A DNA stretch of 5,908 bases from Pseudomonadota bacterium (GCA_023425225.1 JAFADB010000277.1:1-5908), one strand, 5' to 3'; shown: positions 1-5,549, numbered from the stretch's first letter. Notes: generated from the letters alone by a model not told the origin. Program-made: numbers and translations.

Positions 1-9
1 CAAACGAAA

Positions 10-33
10 ACGCCCGGGATCACTCCCGGGCGT
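10..33 (-). terminator. Intrinsic terminator downstream of dnaN
   Basis: A perfect 10-bp stem is formed by 10-19 (ACGCCCGGGA) and 24-33 (TCCCGGGCGT) around a 4-nt loop at 20-23. Read on the minus strand, the direction of dnaN, the stem is followed by a T-rich tail, TTTTCGTTTG (10-1), as expected of a rho-independent terminator. It lies 28 bp beyond the dnaN stop codon and should separate dnaN from whatever lies further left. In relatives that gene is usually recF, which is not visible here. Confidence 0.85.
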
Positions 34-40
34 CGATCGG

Positions 41-56
41 TGTTCCACGTGGAACC
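41..56. promoter_or_regulatory. parS: parS centromere-like site (ParB binding)
   Basis: TGTTCCACGTGGAACC contains a perfect 14-bp palindrome, GTTCCAC/GTGGAAC, at 42-55. This matches the known chromosomal parS consensus (TGTTNCACGTGNAACA), and the half-sites are those described for Pseudomonas parS. ParB binds parS, spreads along the DNA, loads SMC and works with the ATPase ParA to move newly copied origins apart. The site sits in the non-coding gap between the dnaN stop codon and the dnaN terminator, about 1.1 kb from the oriC candidate, and origin-proximal placement is typical of parS. No parA or parB gene is in the window, so the presence of a ParABS system is inferred. Confidence 0.87.
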
Positions 57-61
57 GGCGG

Positions 62-1162
62 TCACAGACGCAGCGGCATCACCACGTGGCGCGACTTGGT
101 GCTGCCCGCCTCGCGCACCAAGGCCGAGGAGTTGGCGTCGCGCAGCTGGATCACAACGTGCTCGTCGCGCAGCGCCGACAACGCGTCCAGCAGGTAGTTG
201 ACGTTGAAGCCGATCGCCAGGTCGGACACCTTGGTATCGGCCTCGACCTCTTCCTGTGCCTCTTCCTGCTCGGGGTTGTGGGCGCTGATCTTCAGCTGGC
301 CTGGCGAAACCTCGACCCGCACGCCGCGGTACTTCTCGTTTGACAGGATCGCGGCGCGCTGCAGCGAAGCGCGCAGGGCCTCGCGATCGACCTTGACCTC
401 GCGGTCGGCCCCAATCGGGATGACGGCCTCGTAATCGGGGAAACGTCCGTCGATCAGCTTGGAGGTGAACGTCACATCGTCGCGCTTAACGCGGACATGG
501 CTGCGGCCGACTTCCAGCTCGACGTCGCGATCGCCGCCTTCCAGCAGGCGCTGCAGCTCGGTCACGCCCTTGCGCGGCACGATGATCTGCCGCTTGGTGC
601 CGGAGCCGCCTTCCAGCTCGGTCTCGCACAGTGCCAGGCGGTGGCCGTCGGTGGCCACGCAACGCAATGTCTGGTCGTGCAGGTCGAACAGCAGGCCGTT
701 GAGGTAATAGCGCACATCCTGCTGTGCCATGGCGAAGGCGGTGCGCTCGATCAGCTCCTTCAGCGCGGCTTCGGGCACCACCACGCGTTCGGTGGCCTCG
801 ACCTCGTCGACCGACGGGAAATCGTTGGCCGACAGCGTCGCCAGGGTGAAGCGGCTGCGCCCGGCCTGCAGCGTGATCTTCTCGCCCGACTGCGACACGG
901 TGACCTTGCTGCCGTCGGGCAGGGCACGCACGATCTCGAACAGTTTGCGCGCCGGAATCGTGGTTTCGCCGTTCTCCGCATCATCGACCGCGATGCGCGA
1001 GACCATTTCCACTTCCAGATCGGTGCCGGTCAGCGAAAGCTGGCCGTCCTTGACCTGGACCAGGAAATTGGCCAGCACGGGCAGTGTCTGGCGGCGTTCG
1101 ACCACATTGACCACCTGGGCCAGTGGCTTGAGGAAGGCTTCGCGCTGCAGTGTGAAACGCAT
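62..1162 (-). CDS. dnaN: DNA polymerase III subunit beta (sliding clamp)
   Basis: The product is a 366-residue beta clamp, the same length as the E. coli protein. As a dimer it forms a ring around DNA that tethers DNA polymerase III; it also binds many repair proteins, and Hda for DnaA inactivation where Hda is present. Family hallmarks are clear: the N-terminus MRFTLQREAF, TDGHRLAL at residues 171-178, LIDGRFPDYEAVIP at 236-249, and the C-terminus HVVMPLRL at 359-366, which contributes to the cleft that binds clamp-interacting peptides. All three clamp domains appear intact. The ATG at 1162-1160 is preceded on the minus strand by ATAGGGGCACGGAACCAC, which offers only a modest ribosome-binding site (GGAA or AGGGG). 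The gene lies downstream of dnaA in the same direction but across a 316-bp gap that looks like oriC, so it probably has its own promoter there. It ends at a terminator. Confidence 0.98.
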   Translation of the reverse strand: MRFTLQREAFLKPLAQVVNVVERRQTLPVLANFLVQVKDGQLSLTGTDLEVEMVSRIAVDDAENGETTIPARKLFEIVRALPDGSKVTVSQSGEKITLQAGRSRFTLATLSANDFPSVDEVEATERVVVPEAALKELIERTAFAMAQQDVRYYLNGLLFDLHDQTLRCVATDGHRLALCETELEGGSGTKRQIIVPRKGVTELQRLLEGGDRDVELEVGRSHVRVKRDDVTFTSKLIDGRFPDYEAVIPIGADREVKVDREALRASLQRAAILSNEKYRGVRVEVSPGQLKISAHNPEQEEAQEEVEADTKVSDLAIGFNVNYLLDALSALRDEHVVIQLRDANSSALVREAGSTKSRHVVMPLRL

Positions 1163-1180
1163 GTGGTTCCGTGCCCCTAT

Positions 1181-1280
1181 GCTTTAAAAAAGATATGGAT
1201 AAATCAAAAGCTTGGTGGTGCTGGTAGCGGCAGAATCGGTTGAAAACTGGTGTAAGGCATTGTTTAAATTGGATTTTATC
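1181..1280. other. A+T-rich block, candidate DNA unwinding element of oriC
   Basis: By direct count 63 of 100 bases are A or T, and the first 30 bases (1181-1210) reach 23 of 30. The flanking coding DNA is strongly G+C-rich, so this is the most easily melted stretch in the window. Two A+T cores are seen, around 1183-1210 (TTTAAAAAAG, then ATAAATCAAAAG) and 1261-1279 (TGTTTAAATTGGATTTTAT). A DnaA-box match lies inside it at 1194-1202. Opening here by DnaA is inferred. The same block may also supply the dnaN promoter. Confidence 0.6.
1194..1202 (-). promoter_or_regulatory. DnaA box, one mismatch
   Basis: On the minus strand this reads TTATCCATA, one base from the consensus TTATCCACA. It lies within the A+T-rich block, 31 bp upstream of the dnaN start codon, so DnaA bound here could act in origin opening or on dnaN transcription. 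Confidence 0.55.
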
Positions 1281-1326
1281 TGCCCCGAACCCTATGTACT
1301 AACCGGCCTGGAGCTGAGGGAAAAGC

Positions 1327-1335
1327 TGTGGATAG
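1327..1335 (-). promoter_or_regulatory. DnaA box, one mismatch
   Basis: On the minus strand this reads CTATCCACA, one base from the consensus TTATCCACA. It faces the perfect box at 1362-1370 in the opposite orientation. The two share a 9-bp inverted repeat, CTGTGGATA (1326-1334) and TATCCACAG (1363-1371). Confidence 0.7.
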
Positions 1336-1361
1336 ATTTCCGGGCCGTCACGGGCATCCAT

Positions 1362-1370
1362 TTATCCACA
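1362..1370 (+). promoter_or_regulatory. DnaA box, perfect consensus
   Basis: TTATCCACA is an exact match to the high-affinity E. coli-type DnaA box. It lies in the dnaA-dnaN gap, 82 bp past the A+T-rich block, and forms an inverted pair with the box at 1327-1335. It is the strongest single sequence argument for the origin being here. Confidence 0.85.
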
Positions 1371-1478
1371 GATTCTCCCTGATTTGTCCGGAAATCGTGC
1401 ACCGTTTTTCCCACCAAGGCCACCTGCCACGCGGGACCGACCGCCGCGCCGGCGTGCCGCCCCGATCCCCCGCGGGAA

Positions 1479-2810
1479 TCACTCGCTCAACTTGCGGATC
1501 AGCTTGTCCCAGTCCTCGCGCAGCTTGCCGTCGGTCTCCATCAGGCTCTTGATCTGGCGGCAGGCGTGCAGGACCGTGGTGTGGTCGCGCCCGGCGAAGG
1601 CGTCGCCGATCTCCGGCAGGCTGTGCTCGGTCAGCTCCTTGGTCAGCGCCATGGCCATCTGCCGCGGCCGCGCCAGCGAGCGGGTGCGGCGCTTGGACAG
1701 CAGGTCCTTGATCTGCAGGCCGTAGTAGTCGGCCACGGTCTTCTGGATGTTGGGGATGCCGATGGCCTGCTGCTGGGCGCGCAGCAGGTCGCGCAGCGTC
1801 TCCTGGGCGAACTCGGTGGTGATCGCGCGGCCGGTGAAGTTGGCGCGCGCGGCCAGCGTGTTGAGTGCGCCTTCCAGGTCGCGCACGTTCGAGCGCATCT
1901 TCTTGGCGATCAGGAACGCCACGTCGTCGGGGATCTCGGCGCCGCGCTCGCGTGCCTTGGCCAGCACGATCGCCGCGCGCGTCTCGAAGTCGGGCGGGTC
2001 GATCGCCACCGACAGGCCCCAGGCCAGGCGCGACTTCAGCCGCGGCTCCAGGCCCTCGACCTCGCGCGGGTAGCGGTCGCAGGTGAGGATGATCTGCTGG
2101 CGACCGTCGAACAGCGCGTTGAAGGTGTGGAAGAACTCCTCCTGGGTGCGGTCCTTGCCGGCGAAGAACTGGATGTCGTCGATCAGCAGCGCGTCCACCT
2201 GCTGGAACTGGCGCTTGAACTGGTCCATCGACTTGTCCTGCAGCGCACGGATCATCGCGCTGAAGAACTGCTCCGAACGCAGGTACATCACCTTGGCCGC
2301 GGGATTGGCGGCGCGCATGGCGTTGCCGGCGGCGAACATCAGGTGGGTCTTGCCCAGGCCGGTGCCGCCGTACAGCAGCAGCGGATTGTGGGCGCGGTCG
2401 CCGGGCTTCTGCGCGGCCTGGATCGCGGCGGCCAGGCCCAGCTGGTTGCTGCGGCCCTCGACGAAGTTGGCGAAGGTGTAGTGCGCGTCCAGGTTGCCGG
2501 CGAACGGCACGGCCTCGGCGGCGACCGTGACCGCCGGCTGCACTGCAGCGGCCGGCGCAACCGGTGCCGCCGCCCGCGGGCGCGAGCCGATCTCCAGCGC
2601 GACCTCCTCGCTGCCGGCGAAGTGGCCCAGCAGCTCGCGGATGCGCGGCAGATAGCGCTCGCGCACCTGGTCGACGATGAACGCGTTGGGCGCGTACAGC
2701 ACCAGCGCGCCATTGCGCGGTTCGGCTTGCAGGGGTTTCAGCCAGGTATGAACGTCCTCGGGGGGAAATTCGGCTTCAAGGCGTTCGAGGCAACGGGGCC
2801 AGACATCCAT
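1479..2810 (-). CDS. dnaA: Chromosomal replication initiator protein DnaA
   Basis: The product is a 443-residue ATP-dependent initiator that binds DnaA boxes, melts oriC and recruits the DnaB helicase. Domain I (about residues 1-65) aligns with E. coli and keeps W4 and F44 (equivalents of W6 and F46); D19 replaces the helicase-contacting E21. Domain II is a short Ala/Pro/Val-rich linker (about 78-102). The AAA+ domain III has Walker A GGTGLGKTH (148-156), Walker B LLIDDIQF (208-215), sensor 1 ILTCDRYP (241-248), the arginine-finger segment PRLKSRLAWGL (256-266) and sensor 2 SNVRDLEGAL (307-316). Domain IV carries the DNA-binding signature GRDHTTVLHACRQI (407-420). The ATG at 2810 is secure because an in-frame TGA lies only 12 bp upstream (2825-2823); no clear Shine-Dalgarno sequence precedes it. 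DnaA-box-like sites at 2935-2955 lie upstream, consistent with autoregulation. Confidence 0.99.
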   Translation of the reverse strand: MDVWPRCLERLEAEFPPEDVHTWLKPLQAEPRNGALVLYAPNAFIVDQVRERYLPRIRELLGHFAGSEEVALEIGSRPRAAAPVAPAAAVQPAVTVAAEAVPFAGNLDAHYTFANFVEGRSNQLGLAAAIQAAQKPGDRAHNPLLLYGGTGLGKTHLMFAAGNAMRAANPAAKVMYLRSEQFFSAMIRALQDKSMDQFKRQFQQVDALLIDDIQFFAGKDRTQEEFFHTFNALFDGRQQIILTCDRYPREVEGLEPRLKSRLAWGLSVAIDPPDFETRAAIVLAKARERGAEIPDDVAFLIAKKMRSNVRDLEGALNTLAARANFTGRAITTEFAQETLRDLLRAQQQAIGIPNIQKTVADYYGLQIKDLLSKRRTRSLARPRQMAMALTKELTEHSLPEIGDAFAGRDHTTVLHACRQIKSLMETDGKLREDWDKLIRKLSE

Positions 2811-2934
2811 CGGGTAGGTTCGTCACAGGACCGCGCGGCTGCAGCGTGACGCGCTGCGCCACGGGCCGCACAAGGGGAAAATGGATGGACCAGACTATCA
2901 CCGCCGAGGGGATGCGGGAATGTTTCCCCACCAC

Positions 2935-2943
2935 TTGTTCACA
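2935..2943 (+). promoter_or_regulatory. Weak DnaA-box-like site, two mismatches
   Basis: TTGTTCACA differs from TTATCCACA at two positions. It would not be called alone, but it lies 12 bp (start to start) from the better match at 2947-2955 in the same orientation, upstream of dnaA. It is a possible lower-affinity site for DnaA autoregulation or for an origin-related role. Confidence 0.35.
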
Positions 2944-2946
2944 GCC

Positions 2947-2955
2947 TCATCCACA
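2947..2955 (+). promoter_or_regulatory. DnaA box, one mismatch, between dnaA and rpmH
   Basis: TCATCCACA has one mismatch to the consensus TTATCCACA. It lies 136 bp upstream of the dnaA start codon and 29 bp upstream of the rpmH -35 element, so bound DnaA could influence both divergent transcripts. In Pseudomonas the rpmH-dnaA gap contains a functional origin, so a second DnaA-binding cluster here has precedent. Confidence 0.55.
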
Positions 2956-2964
2956 GCCCGGCAA

Positions 2965-2982
2965 GCCGCGAGCCGTCGCGGC
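2965..2982. repeat. Perfect 7-bp inverted repeat next to the rpmH promoter
   Basis: GCCGCGA (2965-2971) and TCGCGGC (2976-2982) are perfect inverted copies separated by 4 bp (GCCG). The repeat ends two bases before the rpmH -35 hexamer at 2985. Its position fits an operator for a dimeric regulator, but no regulator is known to me for it and G+C-rich DNA yields such repeats by chance. Confidence 0.4.
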
Positions 2983-2984
2983 AG

Positions 2985-3014
2985 TTGACTGCATGGGGCA
3001 GGCATCTATAGAAT
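2985..3014 (+). promoter_or_regulatory. Sigma-70-type promoter of rpmH-rnpA-yidC
   Basis: The -35 element is TTGACT (2985-2990; five of six bases match TTGACA). The -10 is either TAGAAT (3009-3014; five of six, 18-bp spacer) or the overlapping TATAGA (3007-3012; four of six, 16-bp spacer). Transcription would start near 3020, giving a leader of about 30 nt before rpmH. A strong promoter is expected for a ribosomal-protein gene, and it probably also drives rnpA and yidC. Confidence 0.78.
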
Positions 3015-3041
3015 TTCCGGTTCTTTCCGTCTCATTCATAC

Positions 3042-3046
3042 AGAGG
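3042..3046 (+). promoter_or_regulatory. Shine-Dalgarno sequence of rpmH
   Basis: AGAGG lies 5 nt upstream of the rpmH ATG at 3052. It is the clearest ribosome-binding site in the window; dnaA, rnpA and mnmE have no comparable match. Confidence 0.7.
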
Positions 3047-3051
3047 CCCCC

Positions 3052-3192
3052 ATGGCCACCAAGCGCACCTTCCAACCCAGCAACCTCAAGCGCAAGCGCG
3101 ACCACGGCTTTCGTGCCCGTATGAAGACGGCTGATGGCCGCAAGGTCCTCGCCCGCCGTCGTGCCAAGGGCCGCAAGCGCCTGAGCGCTTGA
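3052..3192 (+). CDS. rpmH: 50S ribosomal protein L34
   Basis: The product is a 46-residue, highly basic protein, the usual L34 length in bacteria. It starts MATKRTFQPSNLKRKRDHGF and ends RRAKGRKRLSA; the TxQPS, KRKRxHGFRARM and RRxKGRKRLSA blocks are the L34 family signature. L34 is a late-assembling component of the large ribosomal subunit that contacts 23S rRNA. The gene has a near-consensus promoter and a good ribosome-binding site just upstream and is followed after 38 bp by rnpA, the nearly universal rpmH-rnpA pairing. It is transcribed away from dnaA. Confidence 0.98.
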   Translation: MATKRTFQPSNLKRKRDHGFRARMKTADGRKVLARRRAKGRKRLSA

Positions 3193-3223
3193 TTGCCGCG
3201 CCGCTCCGTGCGGCCGCCGCAAT
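3192..3223 (+). other. G+C-rich stem-loop in the rpmH-rnpA spacer
   Basis: The inner stem GCCGC (3200-3204) pairs with GCGGC (3210-3214) around a 5-nt loop. An outer stem, ATTGC (3192-3196), pairs with GCAAT (3219-3223), with small unpaired bulges between the two. It begins at the last base of the rpmH stop codon and ends 7 nt before the rnpA GTG. No T-tract follows, so it is not an obvious terminator. It could protect or mark the rpmH 3' end, or lower rnpA translation; both are inferences. Confidence 0.35.
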
Positions 3224-3230
3224 CCCTGCC

Positions 3231-3671
3231 GTGAACACCCGCAACCCGCGCAAGCGATTCCCTCGCTCTGCGCGGGTTCGTTTGCGCGTCGAATACACCA
3301 GCGTCTTCAACGACGGCCGCCGCATCTCCGATCCGCTGTTCAGTCTGCACTGGCGTGCCGGCGAGGGCCCGGCGCGGCTGGGCATGGCGGTTTCGCGCAA
3401 GGTCGATACCCGCGCCGTGGTGCGCAACCGCATCAAGCGGGTGCTGCGCGAGAGCATGCGCGAGATCCTGCCGGCGCTGGCCGGCGGCGACTATGTCGTG
3501 GTGGCCCGTTCGGCCGCCTCGCGTGCCGGCAACGCGCAACTGCGCGAGGCCTTCCTGCGGCTGCTGCGCCGTGCCGGCGCATTGCCCCACCCGGCGCCGG
3601 GCGGCACAATGCCGCGGCCTTCGCACGCCGATCTTCCTTCCATTTCCCCGCCGGACTCCCGTTCCGGCTAG
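3231..3671 (+). CDS. rnpA: Ribonuclease P protein component
   Basis: The product is a 146-residue basic protein when started at GTG 3231. It is the protein cofactor of RNase P, binding the catalytic RNA and precursor-tRNA leaders so that tRNA 5' ends can be cut. The family signature is VRNRIKRVLRE (residues 64-74), the RNR motif, preceded by LGMAVSRKVD (50-59) and followed by GGDYVVVARSAA (85-96). GTG was chosen because the product then begins MNTRNPRKRFPRSARVR, as I recall for Xanthomonadaceae homologues. A TTG at 3189 would add 14 low-complexity residues and overlap the rpmH stop. No clear Shine-Dalgarno is seen. Residues after about 118 form a Pro/Ser-rich tail beyond the usual core of about 120 residues. 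yidC follows after 17 bp. The yidD gene that often overlaps rnpA is absent. Confidence 0.95.
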   Translation: MNTRNPRKRFPRSARVRLRVEYTSVFNDGRRISDPLFSLHWRAGEGPARLGMAVSRKVDTRAVVRNRIKRVLRESMREILPALAGGDYVVVARSAASRAGNAQLREAFLRLLRRAGALPHPAPGGTMPRPSHADLPSISPPDSRSG

Positions 3672-3688
3672 CCGAGTTTGCCGCCCTG

Positions 3689-5398
3689 ATGAACCAGACC
3701 CGTGTATTCCTGATTTTTGCCTGGCTGATGGTGGCTGTGCTGCTGTGGATGGAGTGGAACCGGGAGCACAGCGCACCGCCGCTGGCCACGCCGGCCGCCG
3801 CCGCGGTCCCGGCCGCCAGCGATGCCGACGCTGTACCCGCCGCCGGTCCGGTCCCGCAGGCCGCCGGCAACGGTGGCACCGCCGCCGCGGCCACCCCGGC
3901 ACCGGCCGCGGCCAGCGCCCAGGCCGCGCCGCGGGTGACGGTCAGCACCGACGTGCTGCGGCTGGTGCTCGATGGCCGCAGCGTGCTCGACGCCGAACTG
4001 CTCGGCTTCCCGCAGACCAAGGACGCCGGCTCGCCGCCGGTCAAGCTGCTGACCGAGGACCCGGCGCATCCGTACAACGCCATCACCGGCTGGGCCAGCG
4101 ACGCCTCGCCGGTGCCCGGCGTGGGCGGCTTCCAGCTCGAGCAGCCGGGCACGACGCAGTTCGCGCTGGCGCAGGGCCAGGACACGCTGACGGTGCCGTT
4201 CGTCTGGCACGGCCCCGACGGGGTGAGCATCCGCCGCAGCTTCACCCTTGAGCGCGGCCGCTACGCCATCCAGGTCAAGGACGAGGTGATCAATCAGGGC
4301 AGCGGCACCTGGAGCGGCTACGTGTTCCGCAAGCTCAGCCGCGTACCGGGCATTGTCGACCGCAGCATGACCAACCCGGATTCCTTCAGCTTCAACGGCG
4401 CCACCTGGTACAGCCCGCAGGGCGGCTACGAGCGTCGCGCGTTCAAGGACTACATGGACGACGGCGGCCTCAACCGCCAGATCACCGGCGGCTGGATCGC
4501 GCTGCTGCAGCACCACTTCTTCACCAGCTGGATCCCGCAGGCCGACCAGGCCTCGCTGTACGTGCTGGCGCAGGACGGTCCGCGCGACGTCGCCGAGCTG
4601 CGCGGCCCCGGCTTCACCCTGGCCCCGGGCCAGAGCGCGACCACCCAGGCGCGGCTGTGGGTCGGCCCCAAGCTGGTCGGCGCGATCGCCAAGGAGGACG
4701 TCAAGGGCCTGGACCGCGTGGTCGACTACAGCCGCTTCTCGCTGATGGCGGTGATCGGCCAGGGCCTGTTCTGGGTGCTGAACCACATCCACGCGCTGGT
4801 CGGCAACTGGGGCTGGGCGATCATCGGCCTGGTGGTGCTGCTGCGCCTGGCGCTGTATCCGCTGTCGGCGGCGCAGTACAAGTCCGGCGCCAAGATGCGC
4901 AAGTTCCAGCCGCGCCTGGCCCAGCTCAAGGAGCGCTACGGCGACGACCGGCAGAAGTACCAGCAGGCGATGATGGAGCTGTTCAAGAAGGAGAAGATCA
5001 ACCCGATGGGCGGCTGCCTGCCGATCCTGATCCAGATGCCGATCTTCTTCGCGCTGTACTGGGTGCTGGTGGAATCGGTGGAACTGCGCCAGGCGCCGTG
5101 GCTGGGCTGGATCCAGGACCTGACCGCGCGCGACCCGTACTTCATCCTGCCGGTGCTCAACGTGGCGGTGATGTGGGCCACGCAGAAGCTGACCCCGACC
5201 GCGGGCATGGACCCGACCCAGGCCAAGATGATGCAGTTCATGCCGCTGATCTTCGGCGTGATGATGGCCTTCATGCCGGCTGGTCTGGTGCTGTACTGGG
5301 TGGTCAGCGGCGGACTGGGCCTGCTGATCCAGTGGTGGATGATCAAGCAGCACGGCGAGGAGCCGAGCAAGATCATTCACGACAACGCGGTCAAGTGA
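3689..5398 (+). CDS. yidC: Membrane protein insertase YidC (Oxa1 family)
   Basis: The product is a 569-residue inner-membrane insertase that places proteins in the membrane alone or with SecYEG. The first membrane segment is at residues 5-21 (VFLIFAWLMVAVLLWM region). An Ala/Pro-rich linker (about 29-82) and the large periplasmic P1 domain (about 83-340) follow, as in Gram-negative YidC. The conserved core holds four or five further helices, roughly 352-390, 443-463, 483-499 and 516-548. R386 in LLRLALYPLSAAQYKSGAKM aligns with the groove arginine R366 of E. coli YidC, and GGCLPILIQMPIFFALYWVL (441-460) is a hallmark. The ATG lies 17 bp after rnpA with only a weak GAG as ribosome-binding site, so co-transcription from the rpmH promoter is likely. 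A strong hairpin terminator begins 5 bp after the stop codon. Confidence 0.98.
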   Translation: MNQTRVFLIFAWLMVAVLLWMEWNREHSAPPLATPAAAAVPAASDADAVPAAGPVPQAAGNGGTAAAATPAPAAASAQAAPRVTVSTDVLRLVLDGRSVLDAELLGFPQTKDAGSPPVKLLTEDPAHPYNAITGWASDASPVPGVGGFQLEQPGTTQFALAQGQDTLTVPFVWHGPDGVSIRRSFTLERGRYAIQVKDEVINQGSGTWSGYVFRKLSRVPGIVDRSMTNPDSFSFNGATWYSPQGGYERRAFKDYMDDGGLNRQITGGWIALLQHHFFTSWIPQADQASLYVLAQDGPRDVAELRGPGFTLAPGQSATTQARLWVGPKLVGAIAKEDVKGLDRVVDYSRFSLMAVIGQGLFWVLNHIHALVGNWGWAIIGLVVLLRLALYPLSAAQYKSGAKMRKFQPRLAQLKERYGDDRQKYQQAMMELFKKEKINPMGGCLPILIQMPIFFALYWVLVESVELRQAPWLGWIQDLTARDPYFILPVLNVAVMWATQKLTPTAGMDPTQAKMMQFMPLIFGVMMAFMPAGLVLYWVVSGGLGLLIQWWMIKQHGEEPSKIIHDNAVK

Positions 5399-5403
5399 TG
5401 TGC

Positions 5404-5433
5404 CGGAAGGCCCGCCGCGAGGCGGGCCTTCTG
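5404..5433 (+). terminator. Intrinsic terminator after yidC
   Basis: GAAGGCCCGCC (5406-5416) pairs perfectly with GGCGGGCCTTC (5421-5431) around the GNRA-type tetraloop GCGA (5417-5420). A G-T wobble and a further C-G pair extend the stem to 5404-5433. The downstream sequence TGCTTTGTG is only mildly T-rich, so the stem is very strong but the tail is imperfect. It should end most rpmH-rnpA-yidC transcripts, with some read-through to mnmE possible. Confidence 0.82.
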
Positions 5434-5462
5434 CTTTGTGGGTGCGTTACCGCGTACACGGC

Positions 5463-5476
5463 GGGGATCGGGGATC
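5463..5476. repeat. Tandem 7-bp direct repeat
   Basis: GGGGATC occurs twice in direct succession (5463-5469 and 5470-5476), followed by a further G. It lies in the yidC-mnmE gap. Two copies of a short unit may be chance or slippage, and no function is suggested by the sequence. Confidence 0.3.
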
Positions 5477-5513
5477 GCAGGTTGGCGACGCATCAGGCCG
5501 GGAATCCGGACCG

Positions 5514-5549
5514 GTGGAGTTGCGGAAGCCTTTCCGCTCGTCTCTCCAC
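5514..5549 (+). other. Two-part stem-loop upstream of mnmE
   Basis: The outer stem GTGGAG (5514-5519) pairs with CTCCAC (5544-5549). The inner stem GCGGAA (5522-5527) pairs with TTCCGC (5532-5537) around the loop GCCT. The two stems are separated by a 2-by-6 internal loop. There is no T-tract, so this is not a normal terminator. It could be a leader structure of the mnmE transcript or a chance fold in G+C-rich DNA. I see no convincing promoter in 5440-5663. Confidence 0.35.

Larger units (their letters stand above)
1163..1478. other. oriC: Candidate chromosomal origin of replication (oriC), dnaA-dnaN intergenic region
   Basis: This 316-bp gap has no credible gene. It combines an A+T-rich block (1181-1280, 63% A+T by count) with three DnaA-box matches: 1362-1370 (perfect TTATCCACA, plus strand), 1327-1335 (CTATCCACA, minus, one mismatch) and 1194-1202 (TTATCCATA, minus, one mismatch). 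It sits between dnaA and dnaN, a common origin position; from memory, this is also where the Xanthomonas origin has been mapped. The part nearest dnaA (about 1410-1478) is G+C-rich and holds no motif I can name. On the minus strand a -10-like TAAAAT (1278-1273) may belong to a dnaN promoter, but I could not pair it with a good -35 element. Confidence 0.8.

Noticed and set aside
78..93. A second CACGTG-centred sequence (ATCACCACGTGGCGCG) about 35 bp from parS, considered as a second parS.
   Set aside because: Only the central bases match; the outer half-site bases differ from GTTCCAC/GTGGAAC, and the stretch encodes the conserved HVV of the DnaN C-terminus.
497..1243. A 248-codon open frame on the plus strand opposite dnaN.
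   Set aside because: It has no family resemblance and is explained by codon bias of dnaN in G+C-rich DNA, where antisense frames lack stops.
1463..1478. The CCCGCGGG palindrome just beyond the dnaA stop, considered as a dnaA terminator.
   Set aside because: It has no loop-forming spacer and no T-tract on the minus strand, so it does not form a credible intrinsic terminator.
1566..2849. A 427-codon open frame on the plus strand opposite dnaA.
   Set aside because: The translation is low-complexity (Gln/Arg/Val/Leu-rich) with no domain, and the opposite strand encodes an intact DnaA.
2923..2933. TTCCCCACC-like sequence upstream of dnaA, considered as another DnaA box.
   Set aside because: At least three mismatches to TTATCCACA, too weak to call.
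3668..5380. A 570-codon open frame on the minus strand opposite yidC, about as long as yidC.
   Set aside because: The translation is rich in His, Gln, Arg and Ala with no motif; it is a shadow of the clearly conserved YidC frame.
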